Made by a program: the position numbers and the translations under genes. A stretch of 64,000 nucleotides of DNA from Mesorhizobium muleiense (GTDB lineage: Bacteria > Pseudomonadota > Alphaproteobacteria > Rhizobiales > Rhizobiaceae): NCBI RefSeq assembly GCF_900099905.1, contig NZ_FNEE01000011.1, positions 1-64,000 of the forward strand, read 5' to 3'. This document shows positions 34,403-42,219 of the stretch, piece after piece. A model generated the notes under the pieces. That model made no database searches. It was not told the DNA's origin and worked only from the letters and a program-made list of their open reading frames with translations. Position 1 is the stretch's first letter; every line of letters begins with the position of its first letter.

Positions 34403-34626
34403 TTTTCAACTTCGAGCGGGCCATTGCAAGCGATAAAAGGGGCCATGCCGTCCTTGAAGGGTGAACTGCTGATACCGATTATCCCTGCGTTGATGGCAAT
34501 GTTGTCGACCTTCAGGGTTGTCCCATCGACATAACCGGAAATGCGTATGCCTTTACCTCCAGCGAGGGACCTGAGGGCCTTAGCTTGATCTTCACTCAGT
34601 TCGAAGGAAAGCGGTGCTTCAGACAT
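34399..34626 (-). CDS. 75-residue small protein, candidate modified-peptide precursor
   Basis: Starts MSEAPLSFELSEDQAKALR and ends APFIACNGPLEVEK. The start at 34626 was chosen because AAGGAG lies 9 bases upstream and it overlaps the oxygenase stop (ATGTCTGA); ATGs further upstream lie inside that gene. Residues ~6-22 look like an amphipathic leader helix. The rest is Gly/Ile/Asn/Asp-rich (GYVDGTTLKVDNIAINAG, near 31-48) with one Cys, and offers several Asp/Asn sites. Flanked by a PCMT-like methyltransferase, a JmjC-like oxygenase and a diiron protein in a fully coupled operon, it is the natural substrate candidate. It could instead be a small accessory protein. Confidence 0.65.
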   Translation of the reverse strand: MSEAPLSFELSEDQAKALRSLAGGKGIRISGYVDGTTLKVDNIAINAGIIGISSSPFKDGMAPFIACNGPLEVEK

Positions 34627-35551
34627 AGTCGAAAACTCCTTTGCCATAGAATTCACTGAACGCCGTTATAATTGCAAATCTTGCGATGGGAGACAATTGC
34701 AAAAGGACACGCTTCAAAGCAGAAGCGCCGCCAAACTCTTCAAGGTCAGCCAAGAATGTCCTAGTATCCGCCACAACGATTGCAGGACGCTCCCAACGCT
34801 CTTGCCCAACGCTGTAAATGATCTCTGCCAAGTGGTTATCGAACCACCAACGCGACACCGAAATGCTAACTGAGAGGGATTGGACGTAATGCCAGTAACT
34901 GGGAGGGATATGCAGGAGGTCGCATGGACCGACGATTGCATGACGTAACGACGGCACGCGTTGCCAGACATTGGGGTCCGTCGGCGAGGCATCGCAATGG
35001 TGCCCTCGCACTGTGGCGCCGTCCGTGAGCGCGAAGGTATCCCGTGGGTGGCAGACTGCAACATATTTCCACCCAAACAACTGAATGAAGTAATTATGGT
35101 TCGTGACGTGGTCGTTGTGGTTATCTTGATGAAAGGTTTGCACCGTTCCTGGCGGACCGATCCATATGTTGTCGAAGTATGCCGGCTCGCGTGATCGAGG
35201 TGAAACAGGCAATCGATGCGCGATGTCGACGAAGGACGCGTCACTCTGCCTGAGATAAAATTCAGTTGTGTCGAGACCAGCGAGATAATCGCCCAATCTC
35301 TGTTGCGCCCGGAGGTTCCGCCATCGTTCCTTATGCTCGAGCGTGACCAAGCGCGTCCCATGCCGTGCCGCGATACGCTGGGGTGTGAGGAGGGCAGCAA
35401 GTTCATCCAGAGCGGAAACGTCTCGCGACACCCAGGGAGTTTCCATCAGCTCTGCTGCGCACTTCATTCCGATGATGGGGATGCAACCTATTTCCCGAAA
35501 TCTCACATCGGGACAAACGTATGACAAGTCTGGAGGAGCCGTCTGCAACAT
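34619..35551 (-). CDS. Cupin_8/JmjC-like Fe(II)/2-oxoglutarate oxygenase
   Basis: 310 residues. The double-stranded beta-helix core shows the facial-triad HQD in GTVQTFHQDNHNDHV near residue 140 and the distal His in LHIPPSYWHYVQSLS near 222. The FGWKYVAVCHP strand near 160 and SVSRWWFDN near 235 are typical of cupin_8 proteins, which hydroxylate Asn, Asp, His or Arg side chains of proteins or peptides (FIH/YcfD relatives). It begins 2 bases after the methyltransferase stop, with GGAGG upstream, and overlaps the small-protein gene by 8 bases. In this setting the small protein is the likely substrate. Confidence 0.8.
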   Translation of the reverse strand: MLQTAPPDLSYVCPDVRFREIGCIPIIGMKCAAELMETPWVSRDVSALDELAALLTPQRIAARHGTRLVTLEHKERWRNLRAQQRLGDYLAGLDTTEFYLRQSDASFVDIAHRLPVSPRSREPAYFDNIWIGPPGTVQTFHQDNHNDHVTNHNYFIQLFGWKYVAVCHPRDTFALTDGATVRGHHCDASPTDPNVWQRVPSLRHAIVGPCDLLHIPPSYWHYVQSLSVSISVSRWWFDNHLAEIIYSVGQERWERPAIVVADTRTFLADLEEFGGASALKRVLLQLSPIARFAIITAFSEFYGKGVFDYV

Positions 35552-35553
35552 CC

Positions 35554-36582
35554 TCAGCCTCCAAGGGCAGCAACATATCCGCTTGGCAACTGGTCAGCAT
35601 CGAACGCGGTCCAAGGGATATGATAGTGCACTCGGCTAAGATCCGACTGCCCATTTGCTTGCCATCGTTCCCGATGGGCTGCCAAGGTGCCGGCAAATTC
35701 GAGGCCCAGATCACCGAACACGACTATGTCGCGGCCGTGATAAAGCGCGCCCGAGCGGCGCTCGCTATCGATGAGACCGAAAGAGTAGTGTGTGAGGTCG
35801 AATGTACGCTCGACGCCTAGGTTCACAGCGCGGAAATTCGGTTCAGCGCCAAAAAGGTAGCTCCGGAATGCCAAAGAATCCAAAACAGGGTGACCAAAGC
35901 CTCGGCCCTTTTCAATATGCAAGAAGGACTTCGGTCGCGGATCAATAAGCTTTTCAAGCGGGATGTACCATGTGTCCTCATCTGCAATGGAACCGGTTGT
36001 AGGGACGGACACGGACATCCTAGCGCCGACCGTGAGTAGTCCTTTCTCGGTTGCTAGGAAGATCGTAAAGCAGTCCCCGCCACCCGGAATCGCTACAGGC
36101 ATAGCGAGCATGCCTCCCGGCACCCGCAACGCCTCGCGAAGCAGTCGCGGGATGCCACGAAACGCAGAAGTGGCTATTATGACGTCGAAGAGACCCAGCT
36201 CGGGTAGTCGATCGACCCAATCACCTAATTGCACGCGCACACCAGAAGTGCCGATGAGGGCGCGCTGTGATTGATCGAAGAGGTCGGGAATAATCTCGCA
36301 ACCAAATATCAGTGGGACGTCTCCTTCCCTGCCGGCTAGCAAGGAGAGTACTGACACCAGATAACCAGTTCCTGTTCCAATTTCGTATATGCGCTTCCCC
36401 CTCAGATCGCCGAGTTCTCTGATTATCCACCTAAGAAACGTTCGATCCGATATTGCTGAGAGAGTTGTCCCATCTGCGTCTGAGAACGTTCGAATAGGAC
36501 CATCAAAACGCTCATGCCCCCTCGGGGCAAATCGCGCTATGTCCACCCCCGCGAAAGCGGCGTTGATGTCAGTATCGCCCAT
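35554..36582 (-). CDS. PCMT-like O-methyltransferase (protein-L-isoaspartate methyltransferase family)
   Basis: 342 residues, SAM-dependent class I methyltransferase. The SAM loop KRIYEIGTGTGYLVSVLSLLAG near residue 62 closely follows the PCMT pattern; FGCEIIPDLFDQ (acidic ribose ligand) and FDVIIATSAFRGIPR follow. TTLSAISDRTFLRW near 40 occupies the place of the PCMT substrate loop. The C-terminal ~130 residues are an extension absent from housekeeping PCMT (~210 residues). It heads the operon. PCMT-like enzymes in lanthipeptide and graspetide clusters convert Asp to aspartimide/isoaspartate, suggesting the same kind of role here. Confidence 0.8.
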   Translation of the reverse strand: MGDTDINAAFAGVDIARFAPRGHERFDGPIRTFSDADGTTLSAISDRTFLRWIIRELGDLRGKRIYEIGTGTGYLVSVLSLLAGREGDVPLIFGCEIIPDLFDQSQRALIGTSGVRVQLGDWVDRLPELGLFDVIIATSAFRGIPRLLREALRVPGGMLAMPVAIPGGGDCFTIFLATEKGLLTVGARMSVSVPTTGSIADEDTWYIPLEKLIDPRPKSFLHIEKGRGFGHPVLDSLAFRSYLFGAEPNFRAVNLGVERTFDLTHYSFGLIDSERRSGALYHGRDIVVFGDLGLEFAGTLAAHRERWQANGQSDLSRVHYHIPWTAFDADQLPSGYVAALGG

Positions 36583-37039
36583 GGCACTAGGTTTAGCTAA
36601 TTGATCTTACCTTAAGCTAATAGAGAGCGTCAGTTCGCACCGCGATGCAAGCACTTTTGCCAATACTAGTCTCCAGCTATCCATTTCAGTTGAACCCACA
36701 TTCCATGCCTGTTCATGGCGCGACCGCGACGGCGCGCGTTGTCAACCGAAATGTCTGCTTCCGGGCAGAGGTAAAGTTCGCCTCTATGGCCGACACGAGG
36801 CGCAAAAGCTGCCAGGCGGCGTTGGGCCGTTGCAGGTTGGCAGTTTTAAGGCACAAATAGTCGGAAACGAACGTTGAGGCACCCCGCTAGGCATAGTCGT
36901 GACCTGACCCAAAGCTACCGTTTCGGCCAACACGGAAAAGCCCTCCAAAAGGGCCTCGCACTCAGTTCGCCATAGGCCGATTGCAGTGCGACGAATAGAT
37001 CGCTTGCTGCGCTCAAACCCGGCTACAGCGAGAAATTCG
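36583..37039. promoter_or_regulatory. Upstream region of the putative peptide-modification operon
   Basis: No gene is supported. Just before the methyltransferase start lie TTAGCTAA (36593-36600, palindromic) and TTAAGCTAA (36612-36620), about two helical turns apart in direct orientation, which could bind a regulator. The rest of the stretch to 37039 shows no motif. The operon promoter must be here. Confidence 0.4.
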
Positions 37040-37850
37040 CTACTGGTGCGGCATCGTGATGCCGGCCGCGGTCGGCGGCAGCGTGGTCGGTGCCTGCCAA
37101 TTAACGTCGACTTTGCCCGACGCGGTCAGCCCTTGCGGGAGAAAGGCGGCCTGATCGAGCCTAACGACAAGGACGTAGTCACGGCGCTGTCCTGTCGGTG
37201 TGATCTGGATCGACCCCTTCTGTCCCAGCGTTGTAGGGATCTTGCCCTTGGTCAGTTCCAACTTGAACCACAGGGGGACCGTACCTGAAAACACCGGCGT
37301 GACGACATGGGCGAGCATGTAGATCGGCTGCGTGAGCCGCACATGGTAGGTTGTGCTGTCGCCATTGGGCGTATCAAGCGATGTCGACCCCGTCGCCGAC
37401 TTCGCGCCCAAGGTAACCAGCGCGCCGCCGATTGGAATGGTGCCGCTTATCTTGCAGAACTCTACTTTGCCGCCGACCACTAAGCCGGCAAGGCCAAGTG
37501 TATTTTGAATGCGAAAAGCGAGGCCGTCATTCTCATTCCAGCTGTGATCGATATGATCGACGTGGAGCGCGCCGTAGAAAGCTTCGTTGAATGCCGGCAC
37601 AACCTCGAAACCAATGCGACCTGGAAGCGGCCAAGGGCAATCGGTCCAAGTTCGAGCGATATAGCCCGAGTAGCCGTACGATTGATCGTCATCGTGCGAT
37701 CGTTAAATCCAAGATTGTTGAATGCCTCGATCGTGTCTTCGATTGGCCTTCCGTGACGTCGAACTGGACATCCTGGCCTGCGCGCCCGCGGTACGGTGCC
37801 GCCATTCTTGAAGTGACCAGTGTAGCGCTCGCGGGGAAATAGGAAGCCAT
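37040..37850 (-). pseudogene. Frameshifted gene for an unrecognised beta-rich protein
   Basis: The last 186 codons are open (GLAFRIQNTLGLAGLVVGG, TTYHVRLTQPIYMLAHVV, GKIPTTLGQKGSIQITP), with the alternating pattern of a beta-rich fold. Protein-like sequence continues upstream in other frames: FNNLGFNDRTMTINRTATRAISLELG in one, and MASYFPASATLVTSRMAAPYRGRAGQDVQFDVTEG in another. The shifts are near 37618 and 37748. Joined together they give about 265 residues starting at 37850. The family is unknown. The 3' part alone could still be translated from a GTG at 37600, but the upstream pieces make decay more likely. Confidence 0.5.
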
Positions 37851-37906
37851 CGCTGCCGATTTAGTATTTCTGAAGGTCGGATTATAGTCTTTGCAGGCCA
37901 TCTCGC

Positions 37907-38470
37907 TCAGAATAATTCGCGGCGGAGGGCACGTAGCAAAGATGGGTTCGCAAGCTCGATCAACGGCATCTTCTCTGTCGAAACGCCAACAGTGACGCGC
38001 AGTAGAACCGCGAAGGCGTGACGAACGAGATCGAGAGAGTGATCGTCGGCCCAATAGTCGCTGGACGGTCTCTTGCGCGTTCTCGCCCAAGTTGGTGGCA
38101 CGCCATGAGCGATGTCATTCCTGATCGCAAATGCAAGACTGGCCGCATTGGACCATGTCTGAAGAAGGGTGCGCTCGTCTCCCGCTGGCAGCGGTTGACG
38201 CGAATGTTTCAAGCATCCCGATCAAATCAGAGATCATCTTCGCGTCGGTCTCGGGTCGAATGCCCTTTGGATTGACGCCCTTGAGCTTCCACAACGCCGC
38301 TCCAGGTGATGTTCGATGCTGGCGGCGAAGATGATGATCGGCGCAATGCGCTGGCCAACCAGCGGCTTCAACCCAAGCCGCTCTTCGAGGGTATCGGCCC
38401 TTCCATAGGTCATTCGCGATCTCGCGACACCTTGCCCGGACGGGGCGGACCATACATTTTTGCGGCAGCA
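37907..38470 (-). pseudogene. Degraded HEPN-like gene
   Basis: Four protein-like pieces follow one another on the minus strand in different frames: RCREIANDLWK, then ERLGLKPLVGQRIAPIIIFAASIEHHLER, then KLKGVNPKGIRPETDAKMISDLIGMLETF, then TWSNAASLAFAIRNDIAHGVPPTW through to LRALRRELF. The RNDIAH segment is the Rx4H motif seen in HEPN RNase/antitoxin-partner domains. At least three frameshifts break it. The original was probably a helical HEPN-family protein of about 190 residues, of the type found in defence or toxin-antitoxin loci. Confidence 0.5.
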
Positions 38471-38474
38471 TCCT

Positions 38475-38665
38475 TCAAGATCCATTGTCGAGCATCCGCT
38501 CCGCCGGCAGCTTCTTGAGCCGCGCGTTCTCGTCCTCCAGCGCCGTCAGGGGACGGGCGTCGGACAATTCCATCCCGCCAAACTTCGCCTTGAACTTATA
38601 GAAGGTCGCTGCCGAAATGCCGTGCTTGCGGCAAAAGTCCGCCGTATTCGCACCGAGAATGTCTC
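38475..38665 (-). pseudogene. IS3-family OrfA remnant
   Basis: The minus-strand reading DFCRKHGISAATFYKFKAKFGGMELSDAR followed by ALEDENARLKKLPAERMLDN matches the helix-turn-helix plus leucine-zipper end of IS3-group OrfA proteins (quoted by short parts). The N-terminal half, OrfB and the terminal repeats are absent. Confidence 0.75.
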
Positions 38666-38700
38666 GGGGCTTGAAGATCGATCAATCGAACCAACGTTGT

Positions 38701-38787
38701 GGATAGGTGGCAGAGCGGTCGATTGCGCATCCCTGATAAGGAGGTGGACCTTCATCGGTCTCGTGGGTTCGAACCCCGCCCTGAATT
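38701..38787 (+). tRNA. Type-II (Ser-like) tRNA or pseudo-tRNA with anticodon GAU
   Basis: 87 bases that fold like tRNA-Ser. The D arm is GGCAGAGCGGTCGATTGC. The anticodon arm is CATCC-CTGATAA-GGAGG (one mismatch, anticodon GAT). The long variable arm is GGACC-TTCATC-GGTCT, and the T arm is GTGGG-TTCGAAC-CCCGC. The acceptor stem (GGATAGG against CCTGAAT) pairs only at its inner three positions, with two further G-U pairs, and no CCA is encoded. A type-II body with an Ile-type anticodon is abnormal. The outer acceptor stem is probably decayed or replaced, so this may be a pseudo-tRNA or an element-borne tRNA-like gene near an integrase. Confidence 0.55.
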
Positions 38788-38793
38788 AGAAAA

Positions 38794-38825
38794 GCCCGCT
38801 CCTGGATTCAGTCGAGCGGGCCCTT
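38794..38825. terminator. Hairpin after the tRNA-like gene
   Basis: Perfect 8-base inverted repeat GCCCGCTC (38794-38801) and GAGCGGGC (38814-38821). On the minus strand it is followed by TTTTCTAATT, a good T-tract; on the plus strand by CCTT only. It could end transcripts from both sides. Confidence 0.5.
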
Positions 38826-39309
38826 AAAGGCTATTTTGTTTTCGGCTATGGTCCGCGGGTCACTTCGATGTCGACCGTCCGGATGGGCCCATTTCCCTTG
38901 CGTTTTGGCCCTTCGACATTCTGCTGTTTGAAGACATTGGAAACATCATTTCCGTTTGACCCTCAACCCGCTTGCGGCCAAGCTTTTGTGGCGAAACAGC
39001 CGGCTGTCTTCCTACTTCCGGAAGATCTATCATCCCCCAGGCGTTCGACGGGCGTCTTCTAAATCTGGACTTTAGGAACTTGCTTTGAGCGCGGGCCGAC
39101 CTCACCCTCGGATGCAGCCTCTCTCAGCATCGGTGCCGTTGGTGGATCAAGGCAAACCAAAACGCCAATCTCTGCGCTCTCCAGTTTGTGGATGGCGTCG
39201 ACGCCAACGTGCAGTCCACCTTTTCGGACACAACCAGTTCGCCGGAAACCAAACTCCTTGGCGCTCTTCTGAATGAGGCCAAAACTGCTTCATGTCTGTC
39301 AAACCGGCG
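38822..39309. other. No supported gene
   Basis: About 490 bases between the tRNA-like gene and the small Lys/Ser-rich protein gene. Possible frames carry no motif. Nothing further could be assigned. Confidence 0.4.
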
Positions 39310-39450
39310 CTATTTCTTTTTTTTCACCCTTTGCGTAAGAGCGGATCCCGCGACCGATTTGACTGCCTTTGAGGAGCTGTTAGAACGAAGCAACTTGGAT
39401 GCCGTCGAAGCAACTTTCTTGCTCGTAGTCTCATTGGGTTTCTTCGCCAT
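39310..39450 (-). CDS. Small Lys/Ser-rich protein (46 residues)
   Basis: Starts MAKKPNETTSKKVASTASK and ends with a Lys-rich tail after SVAGSALTQRV. Short basic Ser/Ala-rich proteins of this kind are common, uncharacterised members of rhizobial islands. The start at 39450 follows GGGGAAAACC. It overlaps the 3' end of the amber-interrupted gene in another frame. Its composition suggests nucleic-acid binding, but no function is known. Confidence 0.55.
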   Translation of the reverse strand: MAKKPNETTSKKVASTASKLLRSNSSSKAVKSVAGSALTQRVKKKK

Positions 39451-40061
39451 TGGTTTTCCCCGCGCGGTTGAGTCGGAGTAATACGCATTGTGATGCGTCT
39501 GCAATCAACTGCCGGAGAGCACTGTCCCCAACTTTCATTTTCCAACACTCGGTCCGGTTCCGCAAACAACCAAGCGGAGCAGGAACTATGCTCGCCTTCA
39601 TTGCCTTTCACCTTTTGTCGGTCGGCATCGGCTGTTCTGCCGTCCTCCGTGATCAGCCACGCTAAGGCACGCAGGAATTCGAAATATGCGAGCACATCTT
39701 CGATGAAGATGTTGGCGATGCAACGTTTCTCATCACAGTATTTGACAAGGTAGCCGTTGCGACCGCCGAGCCTGCTGCCGTTTAACCAAAGACCAAGTCT
39801 CGCTGTCCATGTCGGCAATCTCTCATGATTGGTGAGATCGGCGACGGCGTAACTGCGAAGCCGGCGGCGCTTCGCGTCCTCGGCTGTGAGCGTGATCTCG
39901 CGGCGCTTCGCCTCCGCCGCGATCTAGCCGCGCCGGCCGATTAACGCGTCAATTGGCGCAAGGTCATTGTCAGCGCGCAGCTTGAGATATTCGAGCATCG
40001 AGAAGCCTGCAGCAAGGATCGCCTGTCGGACCTTATGCAGCGCCTGCTCGATGGATCCCAT
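39324..40061 (-). pseudogene. Gene of unknown function interrupted by an in-frame TAG
   Basis: One frame runs from MGSIEQALHKVRQAILAAG (start at 40061) to IDALIGRRG, meets TAG at 39924-39926, and continues in the same frame with IAAEAKRREITLTAEDAKRRRLRSYAVADLTNHERLPTW (by position 39800-39923) and NGSRLGGRNGYLVKYCDEKRC. The two halves look like one protein of about 245 residues, so the amber codon is probably a nonsense mutation; readthrough is the alternative. The protein family is unknown. Its last ~40 codons overlap the small Lys/Ser-rich gene. Confidence 0.5.
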
Positions 40062-40212
40062 TGGTGGTGCGGTCCTGACATAATCCGCAGTGAAATGCCC
40101 TTGAGTCTTCACGTCAGTAGGCGAGGATACGTGGTCGCAATTGAGGGCTGTACGAAACCTCGAAAAGTTGCGCGATTGTTGGCCAGTAAGGCAATCCATC
40201 CCGGTCACGCAA

Positions 40213-40572
40213 ATGGTCAAACGGCAGCAGTCTTCCGAGGTCGATAAATTCAAGGGCATCGAAATTGGGCAGCCGGATCCACTTCTGGTTCTACCACACA
40301 TCGCGTCGCGTCGAGTAGTGCGAACTGTTCGCCGGTCGCAGCTGCGAGAAATCGTTCCCCTGTCTGATACGACCGTCTATGAGATGGAACAGCGTGGCGA
40401 GTTCCCACGACGCTTCAATCTCACCGCCCGCTGTGTTGTTTGGGACTTGGCAGAAGTCGAAGCGTGGATCGAGGAGCGGCGGAATGCGTCATCTGTCGGA
40501 AAAATCAAGACCAAGCCTGCGCCTGACGTAAGACTACGAAAGGCAAGACCCGTCAAATCGGATCAAGGATAA
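40213..40572 (+). CDS. AlpA-family regulator (excisionase-like)
   Basis: 119 residues from ATG 40213. Residues ~35-90 carry the AlpA winged helix: RRSQLREIVPLSDTTVYEMEQRGEFPRRFNL, then VVWDLAEVEAWIEER (shown by parts). AlpA proteins switch on integrase genes or act as recombination directionality factors of P4-like prophages and integrative elements. It is convergent with the integrase gene, and their 3' ends overlap by 20 bases. Its C-terminal tail is basic and Pro-rich. Confidence 0.8.
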   Translation: MVKRQQSSEVDKFKGIEIGQPDPLLVLPHIASRRVVRTVRRSQLREIVPLSDTTVYEMEQRGEFPRRFNLTARCVVWDLAEVEAWIEERRNASSVGKIKTKPAPDVRLRKARPVKSDQG

Positions 40573-41806
40573 CCGCTGCCTCTGCAGGCGGCTGGAGTCT
40601 GGGCGTGTGCTTTTTGCCTGCCGCCCACGCATCGACCATGTCCGCCCATTCCTGCAGCATATGACGACGCTGCGGCTCATATTCAGCTCTGTTGTAGACA
40701 CCTCGAGAGGACCGCCTGTCGTCGTGGGCAAGGCATTTCTCAATCCAGTCGCGATTAAATCCGATCTCGTTCAGGAGTGTTGAGCCGGTGCGCCGAAGGT
40801 CGTGCACTGTGAAAGGCGCGAGCGGAAAGTCTTGCTGCTTTGCCCGCTCGACAATCGCCGCGGTTACCCGATTGAACGTCGCGCGCGACATGGGCTCATC
40901 GGCATCGTAGCGGGACGGCAGCACATATCGGGAGTTCGCCGCACAAGTCTTGAGCGCGATCATGATATCGAGGGATTGCTGTGACAGGTAGACGTTATGC
41001 GGCTTCTTCCGCTTCATTCGCTCTTTTGGGATGCTCCAGACGGCGTTCTCGAAATCGACCTCGTCCCAAGTCGCCTCGAGTAGTTCACTCTTTCGGACCA
41101 TCGTGAGCAGGATGAACTTTAGGCCGACCCGAATCGTCGGCAGCGTCGGCACGTTTTCCAACTCTTTCAGCATTATCCGGATTTCTGCAGGCGACAGAGC
41201 GCGGTCTTTCGCCTCGAACGTGGCAATTGAGGCTGGTCCCACCTCGTCCGCAGGGTTGGCGATCTTCTCGCCGTGCAGAATGGCGTAGCTATAGATCTGC
41301 TTCACGACATCGCGGATATGGACGGCGGTTGCCGGCGCACCACGATCCCTCACCTTTGCGCAGAGCGCCCGCAAGTCGTCAGGTGTTATTTCGGTTAGGA
41401 GTCTTTTTTCCCAAATCGGCAAAATGTCGCGATCGAAAATAGCCTTGCGCATCGAGCGGGTGCTATCCGCCATCTTCGCTTCCTTTAACCAGCGCTTGCC
41501 TTGATCCCCGAAGCTCGCCGTGCCTGACAGGCGACGCTTCTCGCGCTGCTTTTCTTGCGCCGGCGACTTTCCGGCTGCCACCATTTTTCGCGCGGCAAGG
41601 CAGCGGTCGCGTGCCTCTGCCAGCGTGAGACCTCCGTTCCCATATCGGCCCAGCGTCACAGTCTCTCTCCGACCATTGGTCCGGTAGTCGTACCGAAACG
41701 CAATCTGCCCAGTCGGAGACACCGCAGCGTACATACCGTCACGGTCGGCAACTTTGTACATTTTGTCTTTCGGTTTCAGCCGCTTAAGGGCAATATCTGT
41801 TAACAT
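40553..41806 (-). CDS. int: Tyrosine recombinase / P4-type integrase
   Basis: 417 residues from ATG 41806. The N-terminal DUF4102 arm-binding domain is present (LTDIALKRLKPKDKMYKVADRDGMY region, residues 1-95), then a SAM-like core-binding domain. The catalytic domain has Arg in MVRKSELLEATWDEVD near 250, HDLRRT near 337 (His and Arg), LAHDD near 361 and Tyr in GVYNRAEY near 373. It catalyses site-specific integration or excision, usually at a tRNA 3' end. The frame is intact. The tRNA-like gene lies about 2 kb away on the alpA side, and AT-rich direct repeats lie just upstream of the gene. Confidence 0.9.
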   Translation of the reverse strand: MLTDIALKRLKPKDKMYKVADRDGMYAAVSPTGQIAFRYDYRTNGRRETVTLGRYGNGGLTLAEARDRCLAARKMVAAGKSPAQEKQREKRRLSGTASFGDQGKRWLKEAKMADSTRSMRKAIFDRDILPIWEKRLLTEITPDDLRALCAKVRDRGAPATAVHIRDVVKQIYSYAILHGEKIANPADEVGPASIATFEAKDRALSPAEIRIMLKELENVPTLPTIRVGLKFILLTMVRKSELLEATWDEVDFENAVWSIPKERMKRKKPHNVYLSQQSLDIMIALKTCAANSRYVLPSRYDADEPMSRATFNRVTAAIVERAKQQDFPLAPFTVHDLRRTGSTLLNEIGFNRDWIEKCLAHDDRRSSRGVYNRAEYEPQRRHMLQEWADMVDAWAAGKKHTPRLQPPAEAAVILDPI

Positions 41807-42123
41807 AATGACAGAGGATCGGATCACAACTTGGGTTTCTCGGCCGCCAATTTTACCGTCATTAATTTTACCGTCAACTGTTAGGAACGATCATTGTATT
41901 TCAATGCTTTGATGGGCAAGAAGTGAGTGCGCTTGCAATCGGCGGGACGACGGTATTGCATGGCAGGAAAGAGAACGCTGAAACGCATGCCGTCAAATTT
42001 ACCGCCAAATGATTCCGCTTCCAGGCGATAGATGGCGATAGATGCAGTAAGGAAAACACACTTATTTCAGAGGCTTATACAACTCTGATCGATACTTACC
42101 GAAAGCTAGCTAATGATGCACCT
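41807..42123. other. Integrase upstream region with short direct repeats
   Basis: No gene. AATTTTACCGTCA occurs at 41849-41861 and 41864-41876, and AAATTTACCGCCA recurs near 41995-42007. These tandem and nearby copies next to the int start resemble integrase arm-type binding sites and could be part of an attachment site. Confidence 0.45.
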
Positions 42124-42219
42124 TTATTCCAGGTTGGTATAGGCCGAGTAGCCATCCACTTGCAGGATACCGCTGAACCCGGCGAGGTGGCGCGCGTGAG
42201 CGAATGGCGGATGCCGGTC
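42124..42219 (-). pseudogene. IS66-family transposase fragment
   Basis: The minus-strand reading FAHARHLAGFSGILQVDGYSAYTNLE followed by a stop matches the DDE-region HLAGFxGVLQVDGYAAY of IS66 transposases. Only about 31 codons remain, and they begin directly at the stop codon of the GGDEF-EAL gene, so the element's insertion and deletion set the right edge of the accessory mosaic. Confidence 0.7.

Noticed and set aside
33635..36582. Housekeeping protein-repair operon (ordinary pcm)
   Set aside because: The methyltransferase is about 130 residues longer than housekeeping PCMT and is coupled to an oxygenase, a small protein and a diiron protein, not to surE or nlpD.
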